NCBI GenBank assembly: GCA_009767595.1
Contig: VSDK01015113.1
Coordinates: 365-64,364, forward strand
Length of the DNA: 64,000 nt
Direction: 5' to 3'
Source: Symbiodinium kawagutii
Taxonomy: Eukaryota > Sar > Dinophyceae > Suessiales > Symbiodiniaceae
Under the pieces are notes generated by a model that did no database searches, was not told the origin of the DNA, and saw nothing but the letters and a program-made list of their open reading frames with translations. Shown here in pieces: positions 32,996 to 44,029 of this stretch. Every line of letters begins with the position of its first letter. The stretch's first letter is position 1. Position numbers and translations under genes: made by a program.

Positions 32996-34760
32996 TTTTG
33001 TTCAATACATACATATATATATATATATATATGTGTCTTTCATGTATCTATGTTTCTTCAAAATGTTGCAGCTATATACATGCTACAGCCAATGTCATAA
33101 ACAGTTTGGCAGGATGAACATCCTCGCCGCCGGTACTGCCACATGAGGTTTGTTTGAAGGGCTTCAATTACCAGAAACGTGTTGACCCTCCACAGGGGGA
33201 TGTTCACCGGGTGGAAAGGATACAACCCAGTGGAAGAATCATACATATTGACCCTATTCGTAGCTTGTTGGTCACCAAAACAACTATCATCCCCTTGCAG
33301 CAGCACAACTATTGGCCAGTTAAGTTGAATTTTTCATCATTTAAGATTGTATCATGTCATCGTGCCGTGGTGGAAATCATGTTTACAAATCATGTTAACC
33401 ATCGTCAGCACATGTACCATTTGACCATGGTACCACGGGAGGAAAACCGTCAGAAATGAATGGTCAATGGTCTCCCTTGATTGTTGGCAATGGTTTTCGA
33501 GGAATCCTTTGCAGCTATCCCATAGTCGTTACTAATGGTTGACTAGTAATGATTAAGTATACTAATTAGTAGCAATGATGGGTTAATAATCCCCGAAATG
33601 GCTGATGGGAAAATCTACGGGAAACCCTGGATTTCACGTCGCAGGGGGTTCCTGGAGATTTTCTCATCAGCCTCCGAAATTGACTAATGGTCACGTACAT
33701 GATTGGTTTGTATACCATGGTCACTATATTTGATATAGTTATTGGATTTACAACCAATAGCAGGTATTTGATAGCCAGTGGTTAAAATGATACAGCCATG
33801 GTCAAATCTATAGTTGGTTGGTAATGGTTCGCACACTTTAGAGTGCTCGAAATGTACATGTGTTTGATATGCATGTATGTCATGTGCGTTCTTGCTACAT
33901 CATGCTACAGTGATATGTTTGTTCATCCTTTGTTGGTCCAATCCTATCTAGCCTATATTATTAAGCTTGAATCTAGTCAAATCTAAGTCTAGTCTATGAT
34001 CATGTGTTTTTAGATCATAGTTTAACAACGAATTTATCGTGATATTTTAGTATTTATATGCATATGTTTTGCATAAATTCAGATACACGTTTTCAGTCTT
34101 TAGTTTCACAAGCAAGAACATTGATATGTTCGTTTCTGTAACTTTCACCACAATGAAGCAATCGCCATCGCCATGCTTAACGCATTGTGAACCCTTATAA
34201 GTTACCACTTGAACCATTATTGATCTATGAGTTGGTTACACATCGTGTACATGGTATCCACCATGGTTTAACCGGCAATTGGTAAACCATACAATTAGGA
34301 CCCATCACTGACTCCTTTTGTTGCTGCGTATTGCTGGTCATCATGATTCAATCAACCATCAATGAATCATCAGACATGATGAAACCATTGACCAAGAAAT
34401 CACTATCAATTATTGCCACCAATTTCAATCGGCCATCAACCATTTTAATCTAATAAAATTTCAATAATTTAACAATCAAATGTCAAGCATCATCAGCCGA
34501 CTATTCAATGATCATGGATTCATCATTTATCAATTAATGAACCATCAGTTGTTCCAACCGTATCCACCATTAGTTAAGACCTCCCAGAATCACCTCCACT
34601 AAAACTGTCAGACATCAAATCAACCATGAATTAACCATGAATTAGCCATCACTTGCCCATCAAGTAACCATCAATTTAGCCAATGAATTTACCATCCAAT
34701 TCACCATCAAATTCACCATAGAATTCACCATCGCTTTGCCATGCATCAACCATTGATTTT
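32996..34760. other. Intergenic or intronic DNA
   Basis: It contains a TA microsatellite at about 33009-33031, the foldback at 33600-33672, and many aaccatcaat-type words. I see no supportable gene. Confidence 0.5.
33600..33672. ncRNA. Imperfect 27-bp foldback, hairpin-precursor-like
   Basis: The arms ggctgatgggaaaatct... (33600-33627) and ...agattttctcatcagcc (33645-33672) are complementary along about 27 positions with three mismatches and one bulge, around a 17-base loop. Total length is 73 bases. It could be a small-RNA precursor, a foldback transposon remnant or chance. No expression evidence is available. Confidence 0.3.
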
Positions 34761-34763
34761 ACC

Positions 34764-34870
34764 ACGAGTTTCGTTACGGAGGTGCCTATGGCGGACTGCC
34801 GACTTTCACAGGACCCGATGCCTGGGAGGCGCTTACCTCGAGGGTGGACACGGGGTGCGAGCGCTTCTTG
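34764..34870 (+). CDS. Candidate internal exon (best of the exon-like set)
   Basis: A GC-rich block in AT-rich DNA. The plus frame reads EFRYGGAYGGLPTFTGPDAW followed by EALTSRVDTGCERFL, with coding-like codon choice (GCC, CTG, GAG, ACG, TGC). It begins after accacgag and ends at cttcttg/gtgggt, a good GT donor at 34870/34871. No family is recognised. The frame would continue into low-complexity intron sequence if unspliced. It is probably part of a split plus-strand gene. Confidence 0.33.
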
Positions 34871-35368
34871 GTGGGTGTTCTGTCAGTGGTGTTGATGCCA
34901 TTAGTTAACCATTAGTTGAAGATGAACCAGTGGTGTTCATCCGTGATCAAAGATAAACCATTTGTTAAAGCCATTTGCAAAACATCAACCTTAATGGTGT
35001 AAACGATATATAGAACGATTTGTTTAACAATGACGTTATGTCAATGCCTTTGGTGTTTGATGAATGGTTCGTTAATAGTAAGTAAAGGTTGGTGTCATAT
35101 AAAACAATACGAATTCATTAAGTCACTTTCTAAATTTGTGTTGAATGAATAGTTAGTGAATTATTAATCCATGGTTGGTTAACAATTAATGATTGATGGT
35201 CAACAATACTTAGTAATCATGGTTAGCGGGGAACTGGGTGTAAGTAATGGTTGACTATCAATGATTAGTACTGGCTGGCAACCGTTAAAGATGTTTAGTA
35301 AAGGACAATATGTTTCAATCGTTGTTCACTGGACACTGGTTTGTGTTGAAGCAATTTTTGTGGGCAGC

Positions 35369-35765
35369 TTGATTGATTGATTGATTGATTGATTGATTCA
35401 TTCATTCATTCATTCATTCATTCATTCATTCATTCATTCATTGATTCATTGATTCATTGATTCATAGATTCAAAGATTCATTGATTCATTCATCCATTTG
35501 TTCATTCATTTGTTCATTCGTTCGTTCATTCATTTGTTCATTCATTGATTCATTGATTCATTGATTCGTTCGTTGATTCATTGATTCATTGATTGATTGA
35601 TTGATTTGTTTATTGATTCATTCATTGATCGATTAATTAATTGATTGATTGATCTCTTGATTAATTGATTGATTGATTGATGGTTTTGTTTCATCAATGA
35701 TTGCTCAGTGGTTGTTGTTGATTGATTGATTGATTGATGGATGGATGGATGGATGGATGGATTGA
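35369..35765. repeat. TTGA/TTCA tetranucleotide tract, inverted relative to 28.6 kb
   Basis: Units ttga and ttca in blocks, with tcgt interruptions, then a gatggatggatgg end. It is the reverse-complement counterpart of the tract at 28557-29146, about 6.2 kb away. A ggttgatgg-rich border runs to about 35830. Confidence 0.93.
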
Positions 35766-36311
35766 TTGATGGGTTGATGGTTGATGGATGCTTCATGGTT
35801 GATGGTTGCTCGATGGTTGATGGATCGTGGCGGGTCGTCGGTGGCCAGCGCTTCCACATGGTTTGCATTAAGGGACCAGCCATGGCACTGCGCCATGGGT
35901 TATGTGCTGGTCGAAAGCCTTGATGATGGCTTAATCATCAGATTTGCTGATCAAACATTGCGGATGATTCACCATATATTTGCCTATGGCTTAATCATTT
36001 AGATGGCTTATGATTGTGGACAATGGTATTCAATAGCATTTCAGTGCTGAGGATTGCGAACGATTTGGACATCGGATATTGTGGGGGTTGGGCTAATGAT
36101 TAGATTTGATTGGCAAACCGATGATGTTGGTGGTACTGATCACAAATCAAACAACTTTGATGTCTCATCAGGTCTTTCCAGGCGATCCCTTGGTGTTTGT
36201 ATGTTTCTGCCGCTTCTGCAGCAATCGCAAAATATCTTCACCTATGATACTTTTCTTACCCTATGGTGACTTATGGTGACCGGTGGAAATCTGTGGCAAC
36301 CCTCCTTCCAT

Positions 36312-36464
36312 GGTAGCCTATGTCCGGAGCACCATGTTTCAGACCTGCGCCAGACCTACGCATCTCGGCCACTGGAAGAGGTGCTGTGCTCTCAATGCTT
36401 TCTGGAGGACGTTGAGGGACGCCAGGGGGAGGTGAACCCATGGCCACCTATGGTGAGGTCATGA
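36312..36464 (+). CDS. Candidate exon (weak to moderate)
   Basis: The plus frame reads GSLCPEHHVSDLRQTYASRP then LEEVLCSQCFLEDVEGRQGE, with strong GC-ending codon preference and a TGA at 36464. Possible donors are gggggag/gtgaac and cctatg/gtgagg, so the stop may lie in an intron. It follows accatgg/tag. No family is recognised. It is the first of two similar blocks 0.3 kb apart on this strand. Confidence 0.28.
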   Translation, partial: GSLCPEHHVSDLRQTYASRPLEEVLCSQCFLEDVEGRQGEVNPWPPMVRS

Positions 36465-36744
36465 CAGCAAGCATAGGCTCCAAAATCGGCCCCGAACGGC
36501 AAGTTGAGTGAGGTGAATTTCTTGTAGTTAAGGATTCTGATAAGTTGGTAACTTGGATCATTTTGGACTCAGCCTTGAATATTTGTGCCAATCCCAAATG
36601 CATAGCTCTCAATGGCAAGCATTGTATTCCCTTGTCATTGCTATAGCCTTGACCCAAAGTCAATACTAAATACCCCTGGTGTACAATCCTGAACTTGTCA
36701 TGAACCACTGTATTCCCTTGTTGGTTATCAGCTGTAACCTTCAT

Positions 36745-36909
36745 GAAGCCTTGACCAGCTCGCCACGTCGAGCTCGAACCATGAAAACGACCCGCTCGTC
36801 ATCCTGGAATCTCGTTCCAGGATCCGCCATTGGCTTGGGGCCTGTGGTGCGTTCTGCTCAGGCGAAGTTGTACAATGCATCAGGGCACGGTGTTGTTTCA
36901 CCTCCATGA
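36745..36909 (+). CDS. Candidate exon with an internal perfect hairpin (weak)
   Basis: The plus frame EALTSSPRRARTMKTTRSSS continues WNLVPGSAIGLGPVVRSAQA to a TGA at 36909, with GC-rich codons. It contains a perfect 9-bp stem (atcctggaa/ttccaggat, 36801-36823) with a 5-base loop. It begins after a tgtaaccttcatg stretch that could hold an acceptor. Unrecognised product. Confidence 0.25.
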   Translation, partial: EALTSSPRRARTMKTTRSSSWNLVPGSAIGLGPVVRSAQAKLYNASGHGVVSPP

Positions 36910-38400
36910 GCGGCAAGGGGTTAACGCCATTGATGTTTCATGAATCTTAGGAAATGTTATTCAGGCCTCAATGAAATGGTTGAGGATGGTGGATAATGCT
37001 CAATGAGATTTCCACACTTGGCTGATCATTGCTATGAGGGTTGTATGGCTCAGCTCGGGATAGTAGAAGCCGATTCAGCAGTAGAAGCAAGTCAGAGTTT
37101 CAGTAACTGCCGATACGTTTTTCATCAGGGGCAATGGTTGATCCTGGCATGGTCCACATGGGTAGTTGAGGTTGATGGTGTTGGAATATCAATCAGCCGT
37201 CGTGAAGACATAGCAAACATGACTATCAAAATGGTCAACAAGATAAGATTAGTAAATCAGTACGTCAACAAATGGTTAACAATGAATGCCAATGGTAAAC
37301 TGTTGGTTTCTCAAAATAGGGAACCCCCAAACATGGTCGGTTTATTATTACTATAAATGACAAGCAAAGGATGATAACTGGGGTACCCTCAGCTATTAAG
37401 AAGTCCCCAACTATGGTTTGCGACCTTTTGGCTCAGTATAAACTGGCAAAAGGAACGTCAAGTTCTGGATGTTTCATGAGAAGTTTGAGGGGTCGTAATG
37501 GTTGACGGAGTTGAGTCATGATGGTTGACCATGGTTCATCATGATGACTTGCAATGGTTAATAGTGTCATGGTTAAGGTAACATCTTGGGGGTAAGGGAC
37601 GTGCTGGGTTGCGACATCACGTGGTTTGTTAGTTGAGGCTTGATGCCCCCACCGATGCACCCGCGCAAGGAAATCGCCAGCACATACATACCCTCGGTTT
37701 TTTTTTTGACTTTGTGGCAGAGACATGATAGGCAGAACATATCCACCATTCACCGATGTTTCGCACTTTACCCACATGACTTTGGTGGTTCATCGATCAA
37801 TCACAGTGTGTATACACATGCATAATAGCCAATCATAGCAGAAGTTCTATGCCAAACATTCCACGGATTTGGATCAATCTACAACCGATTCTGCGGGCTC
37901 ACGGTAGCCTCGTAGATCCTGGCACAGTAGTGTTTGATTGCCATCGGAAAATATTCCTATCAACTGTTGGTCGTTTGATTGTGAGTGACTGTTGATGATT
38001 GGTACTTGATGTTCCATGATTGAAGATTGATAGATTGATGTTCGTTGATTTATACGCAGTTTTGGGATACTCCTTTGCCAGTGCAGGTGTTTATTTGTTC
38101 AGGGTTGACATTCCTGGACCTCCAAAATAATCCTTGTTGAATCATCGTTTGCAATGAACCACCTGTCCCCTAATTTGAGAAACCACCAATTTTGTATTTG
38201 TTGATTACTATCAGTCTCTTTCAGAGCAGCAGCATCCACTGCTGTGAATAAGGCAAATGCGCATATCCAAGGATCGCATCATCAACAACCCGTAGATACT
38301 CCGTTGGTATTGTGGTGGATATTTACCACTAGATTTGCCTCTAAAATGACCAACCTGCGCAGGTAAGTAAAGCGAGTACGTGGTAACTATAGCCATCAGC
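36910..38400. other. Intergenic or intronic DNA
   Basis: It holds one R2 element (37309-37391) and a spliced-leader-like ten-base word (ttttggctca, 37427-37436) with no open frame after it. Otherwise I see nothing supportable. Confidence 0.5.
37309..37391 (+). mobile_element. R2 MITE-like element copy (1)
   Basis: Opening tttctcaaaatagggaaccc, then ccaaacatggtcggtttatt and ending ggatgataactggggtaccc. The end is the inverted complement of the family's other terminus. Copies in the opposite orientation are at 53.65 and 58.43 kb. Confidence 0.45.
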
Positions 38401-38840
<440 letters not shown>

Positions 38841-39512
38841 CTTGATGGCTGATCTGTCCCGCAGCCATATCGCTGAGTCCAAGCAGCAGGAAGCCCAATG
38901 GAGGTGCTGCTTGGCCCTTGGAGTTCGCAACTACACTGGTCAAATGAGCAACCGCTATCGACAATCAAGGTTTTACCATTACTAAGTATTTGTTTCTGTT
39001 CTGAACATTTTTGTTGCGATAAATCTGAGACATTGCTTTTTTTCAAGTCCTTGTTGATAATGTTTACAATTACTAATCATGACCAGCCATCAACCCTCAC
39101 GCTTGGTTTCGTGCTGAACCCAAAACATGGTTATAAAGGGGGGGCCGTTTGGGGCGTGCCGCCATGGCAATGTAACATGGATATACCGCAAAGCCTGCAC
39201 AGTTAGTATATACATCCAATTGATTGCTATGGCACCCCCATAAGATGGGGTGGTAAGCCTTGTAGTGAAAATATCCAATCAATTATATGGTTGATCGCTG
39301 GTTTTTGTCCCTTTTCACTAATCATCAACTATATACAGTGCGCCATGACCAAGCCAGATAAATCATCAATCTCAACTGATCTCAAACAAGTTGGAAAACA
39401 TGCCAATGCCGATGTAAACGACCATGCCAAAAATTCTCAACAAATAAGTCTTCTGGAGATCCTTGGGAGATCCCCGGTTGTTTACCATATGTCTACCTTA
39501 GCATCGATGCCA

Positions 39513-39652
39513 GACTCTCCTGCGCTCCCCGCGATGACAACTGTCCTGGAGCAGCAGCATGAAGCTGTGATGCAGGTGTTGGAGTTCCTTAGCAGCATGG
39601 AACTGGTGGGGCTGGGTCCCGTGGGGCTGTTACCGACATGCTGTATTAAGGT
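39513..39652 (+). CDS. Candidate exon (weak)
   Basis: After gatgccag the plus frame reads DSPALPAMTTVLEQQHEAVM then QVLEFLSSMELVGLGPVGLL, with coding-like codons. The same frame is open from an ATG at 39345, giving up to 107 residues, but the upstream half is AT-rich. No domain is recognised. It may end at a donor near gttcatg/gtgact. Confidence 0.25.
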
Positions 39653-40059
39653 TCATGGTGACTAATAGTGGTGACTTTGGCTGAATTTTTCCCTGGTGAT
39701 GAAACAATTGTTGTTAGTTGATGATGGTTGTTCTTCTCATGATTGTCCAGCTCGCATGGTTGGAGGGTGACCCAGTGGTTGCCGCAGCCATGGTTGGCCC
39801 CTAGTGATTCCCTTCATTTCCCAGGGTTGATGGGAAGTAATGTTGTAATGTGAACATGATGTTTGGCACTATCAACTCCCATTCTTGTTGTAATCCTGGC
39901 CCTGAATCGACCGTTGCGAAGCATCACAGGTATAGCCATCATGAGTCATCAATCATGGGTCGCTGGTCATGAATCATCCGTCATCGTTTCGCATTCATCA
40001 TGAGTCATCAATCATGGCCTTTGTCATTCGCCATGGAACCTGGTTCCTCATATCGTAGA

Positions 40060-40303
40060 TCCTGAGCGCAGTTTGGGGAGCAGGGGAACCAGCAGGGGAA
40101 CCAGCGGCAGCCCCAGGAAAGTCCAGGAGAGCCTGGATAAGTTGCTGGTCCACCTGGACAAGCCGGAGGCGCTGGCACCACAGGGCACCACAGGGAGGCA
40201 GATCAGAACTCACCGCAGCGGGGTGTTTCCTACGGTTGAAGGACCCCCCAAGCGAAGCAACACCTGTCGAATCGCCTCGCGAGTGCACCCTGGTTTTGTG
40301 TAG
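40060..40303. CDS. Coding-like island, strand undecided
   Basis: Both strands look coding. Plus: GSRGTSRGTSGSPRKVQESL, DKLLVHLDKPEALAPQ, one frame to TAG at 40303. Minus: TREAIRQVLLRLGGPSTVGN TPL (about 40289-40214) followed in another frame by QVDQQLIQALLDFPGAAAG. The minus pieces resemble ankyrin-repeat phrasing (GNTPL, LIQALLDFGA). A minus GTGAGT lies at 40213 and a CCAG acceptor at 40172, but that 42-base gap does not restore the frame. It may be a decayed minus-strand ankyrin gene or a plus-strand exon. Confidence 0.2.
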
Positions 40304-40310
40304 CCCACTG

Positions 40311-40416
40311 GTAGGAGGGAGCGATGAGCTTCGCCAGGGATATCCAGATGGTTCCATATGTCCCTTTGAATCCCTTTAAAGGGGGAGCGATTTGGAGCTA
40401 CCACCAGTGTTCTAAG
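40311..40416 (+). repeat. R1 dispersed repeat copy (e)
   Basis: It shares ggtaggagggagcgatgagc, ccagggatatcc, tccctttgaatccctttaaa and gggggagcgatttggagctacc with the family. The centre (ccctttaaaggg) is palindromic. Confidence 0.5.
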
Positions 40417-41848
40417 CATGTTTTGTGTATGGAATCGATGGGGAAAACTGCTGGAAACGATGGAAAAGCCAGTGGAAACTATGGGAAAACCTTGGAAATT
40501 CCTGAGATTCATATCTTCACATAACTTCACCTCATTTTTTCCGCCATGAATTTAGATTTTCCAGCGCGTAAGCGCTGGGTTGAGCTACATGCCATTTCTC
40601 CAGCAGGGATGGGATGTTGTACAAACCTCAGCTTTGTTTTTCATCCATTTACATCCAAAGAATTGATGATGTCATATTGTGACGGTATTTTTAGATTGAA
40701 CATATTGATGTATATTGGTGTTGGTTTGTGTGTTTATGTCCTTTATTAGTTACTCAGTGATATACCCGTACACCTCTTAGTCAACTGAGCTGAAGTGCTG
40801 AAGTGTTAAAGGAATACCAGTGAGGCAAATGACCATAGAAAAGCGTGAGAGAGGAGTGAGGAGCTAATCCCAGGAGCAACCATGAAAAATTTCATATAGG
40901 GCATCCCTACAACAAACAGTTGAGCCACTCCCCTACTGAACCAGGATTTCCACTAGGGGTGCAGAACCAACATATCAGAACTTGGGGTTCAGCACCTCAC
41001 TACTGTGTACCCCATTGGCGGTTGCTCTATCAAAATGATAAGTGTGGAATTCGTTGGTATACCCCAACAAAGTCTTGACAGATGAAGGCCAGACCTCTAC
41101 TAACATCTCGCATTTCAGGCTTACCATGATTCTCGGCACACAACGCTTATACACCTGTGTGGTGAATTTGTGTTTTTTCTAACAGCCGTGAATCAAAAAG
41201 GCGTGCCAAACCAGGAGGCTTGTGTGATCAGCCATGATATTTACTGAGCGCTGAGGATTATGGAATCGCTACAGGTTGAGTCTTTTGGCGGAACATTTTC
41301 CAAAATTGGTTACTTCCGGTTCTAGGAACTTTTTAGTGCTTGTGGAAATAGTTCCATGTTCCGCTGTTGAGATCATCACTTCGAAGTGGAACAAACATGA
41401 TTTAAGAGTTGAACTTTGTTTATAGTTGATTCTGATGAAAATCACTTGATTCAGGGTGAAAATAACGATCAAGTCCGTGACGAATCACTGTGCGTAGAGT
41501 TGAATTATATTGAATGCAGGGGATCGCATGAAACATGGTTTCAGGCAGATGCTTTGCTGCCAACTGCGTAATAGGCAACCAACCCGTTTTCACCGCGTTT
41601 TCAGTGTTGGTCAAACCGCATCAGGATGTGATAAAACGATATAAAACGGAGTCTATTCAATTATAACTATGTTGAAACCCAGCCAGCGATCAGTTCGTAG
41701 TTGGAGAAAACAAGCCCCAACAGTTGATTGGGCCTCAAACAGTTATGTTTCTTTTCAATGAGTTGTAGGTATTTTGAGTGGCTACAATTGGTTCAAAATT
41801 GCCAACCTTGCTTAAAAACAGCTACAGTTCTTTATCCATTTGGGTGTT

Positions 41849-41935
41849 TCTCAGTATAGTGACCCCCCCAAAATGTTTGGTTTACTGCTGTAAATTGTTA
41901 AAGGAAACTGGATGATTCTGGGGTGGTACTGGTAT
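41849..41935 (+). mobile_element. R2 MITE-like element copy (2)
   Basis: gtttctcagtatagtgaccc at the start, ccaaaatgtttggtttactg inside and ggatgattctggggtggtac at the end, matching the 37.3-kb copy in order and spacing. Confidence 0.45.
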
Positions 41936-42442
41936 CCCCAGTTGCATCATGTTGAATCTATGCCAATGGATCGCCAGCTGCGGCACCCGTTATTCGGAGA
42001 TCAAAAGACCAGGCGCATCCGAAGCTGACGCACCAAACGCAGGTGGCCCTGAGCAACGGCAGCTTGAAGTTTCTGAAGCTTCCGCAACTTGGAAAGGTTT
42101 CTTAGCTGGGGGAACCCTCCACTTAGTGGTCACTGACAATGGCCTTTAGGGGGTAGTTCAGCTACCTTATAGGGCTTAGTTCACCATGGTTATAACCCCA
42201 GCTGCACATCCAAGTAATTGATGGGGGAAACCCCACGTTACCATTCAGCTTATGAAACATAACTGAGGGTGTTCTTAGAATAAGGTGCCCCGCCAGTCAT
42301 CATCCAGTTTAATTGTTCGTCATTGAATGAACCAACATAAACCAGCCGCCTTTGGGGGGTTCTCAGACCCCGAAAACTGGATGGTCTATTGCTGTACATG
42401 GCGTTGATATTCGTTTATGAATGAAGCAGTTATTTGGCTGTT

Positions 42443-42512
42443 GCTTGGGAGCGAGATGGAGCGAGCTAAGGAGCCAGGGGTAGCCCTTGAAAAAGGGGGC
42501 TCAACGATGAGC
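42443..42512 (+). repeat. R1 dispersed repeat copy (f), shortened
   Basis: It shares ttgggagcgagatggagcga, gctaaggagccaggggtagc, ccttgaaaaaggggg. The second half-unit is reduced. A ttttggctca word in inverted orientation (42508-42517) overlaps its end. Confidence 0.5.
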
Positions 42513-43936
42513 CAAAACAACGTCTATCCAACTTGAGCAACCCTAAAAGCCGCATGTGGGGACTATTAGTTCTTGAATTCACCATCAATTACCCACAATT
42601 AAAGCACTTCAGCGAACTCACAATAAACTATCTCACAATTTCGAATCAAATATTTCAACCATTAAGAATTGACCATTCAACAATCCAAATGAACAAATTC
42701 ACTCGAGCTCATTTACCATTCACCGTGCAGCCATGCGCCAACCATTCACCGCCAAGGGGCCTAGCCAAGGCAACAAGCCGAGCCAACACCAACGCAGGTG
42801 GGGAAGGGGATGGTGATACTGGATGAATGGGCAAGGATTTATAGGGGATCAATTGGGACATATAGGGGATCAATGAGGATAATCACGAACAATGATAAAG
42901 GGAATACAATGGTTGATGAGAGGCTAATGAGAGGGGACAATAAACAAGAAAAATAAGGTTTTATGACGCTTGATGCTGGTACACCAGGGGTACAGGCTAG
43001 CCAGGTGGTATAGATTGTACATGATGGGTATCTATTTGTTGTTGATTCATGTATTGATGGTTGACACAAGTGTTGAGCAGCTAAGTCAGTGTCTACAAGT
43101 GCTTGGTTTTCAATATGTTTAGTCTTACTGATTACTGAGTGACTCGTTGTGATCAAATTTAAACAATTCTTACTTTGATGATCAGTTTCTTGAAAATTGA
43201 CTCTTACGGCTCAGGTTGATGATCAATTTTTGGGTTTGTCGCTGAGTAACTCTTTGCTGATAACAAACCACAACAACACTTCCAACTGGGCCACTAACCA
43301 GCTATAGTCCTTGGGTTTTATCTGTGATATCTACGAGTTATGGTAGATATTACTATATCTAAATGGTCTTTAACGAGAGGGGCGCCAGCTTGTAGAGCCC
43401 CAATGAACACAACGGAGAGTAAGTGAGAGCACCTAGGATGCAACTCGGATACCGATTTCAGATTGGCCACAGCTATGGTTGAAGCTCGTTTGCAACAGCG
43501 GAGTTCTCGATTGTCCTTATGGTGATCAATTATGGCCTTGTTGGGGTGGATACCACAAGAACCAAACACAGTAAAACCAAACTGTGTAGTTTAGTTCTTG
43601 ATAATCCTTATGGTAATCAAATACTGTTTGTTTCTATTAGCCATCATGATGAACCACCATTAACCAGCTACCGTTGTTGCTTTGACCACCGTTGGCTGGG
43701 TGATGCTTCGTTCTTGCTCCAAAATCTAACCGCCACAAACCACTAGTCAACTGTGAGTAAAAGCATCATTCGACATCATCAACCAACAATCAACCACCAA
43801 GTATCAACCGTTAGTTAACCATCCTTCTTAGGTACACATTAGTTGATCATCACACCATATCAGTGAACCATGAGTCAACCGCCATCATCATAAGATACCC
43901 ACTATTTGTGCAAGCATCAGTGTGCGTGCTGTGCGC

Positions 43937-44029
43937 AACCCCCAATGGCTGCAGCGCTGCGCTTGTAGGCAGAGTGCATTGATGAAGCACTTGCAGACGG
44001 TCACTTTGGTGGCCATGGGACCGTGGAGA
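43937..44029 (+). CDS. Exon-like segment (very weak)
   Basis: After a catcag acceptor-like end the frame reads VRAVRNPQWLQRCACRQSAL then MKHLQTVTLVAMGPWR before a TGA. Codons are GC-richer than the flanks. A donor is not clear. No family is recognised. Confidence 0.15.

Larger units (their letters stand above)
40420..43930. other. Intergenic or intronic DNA with R1 and R2 copies
   Basis: It holds R2 copies at 41849-41935 and 42351-42400 and an R1 copy at 42443-42512. No gene is supportable. Open frames are short and AT-rich. Confidence 0.5.
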
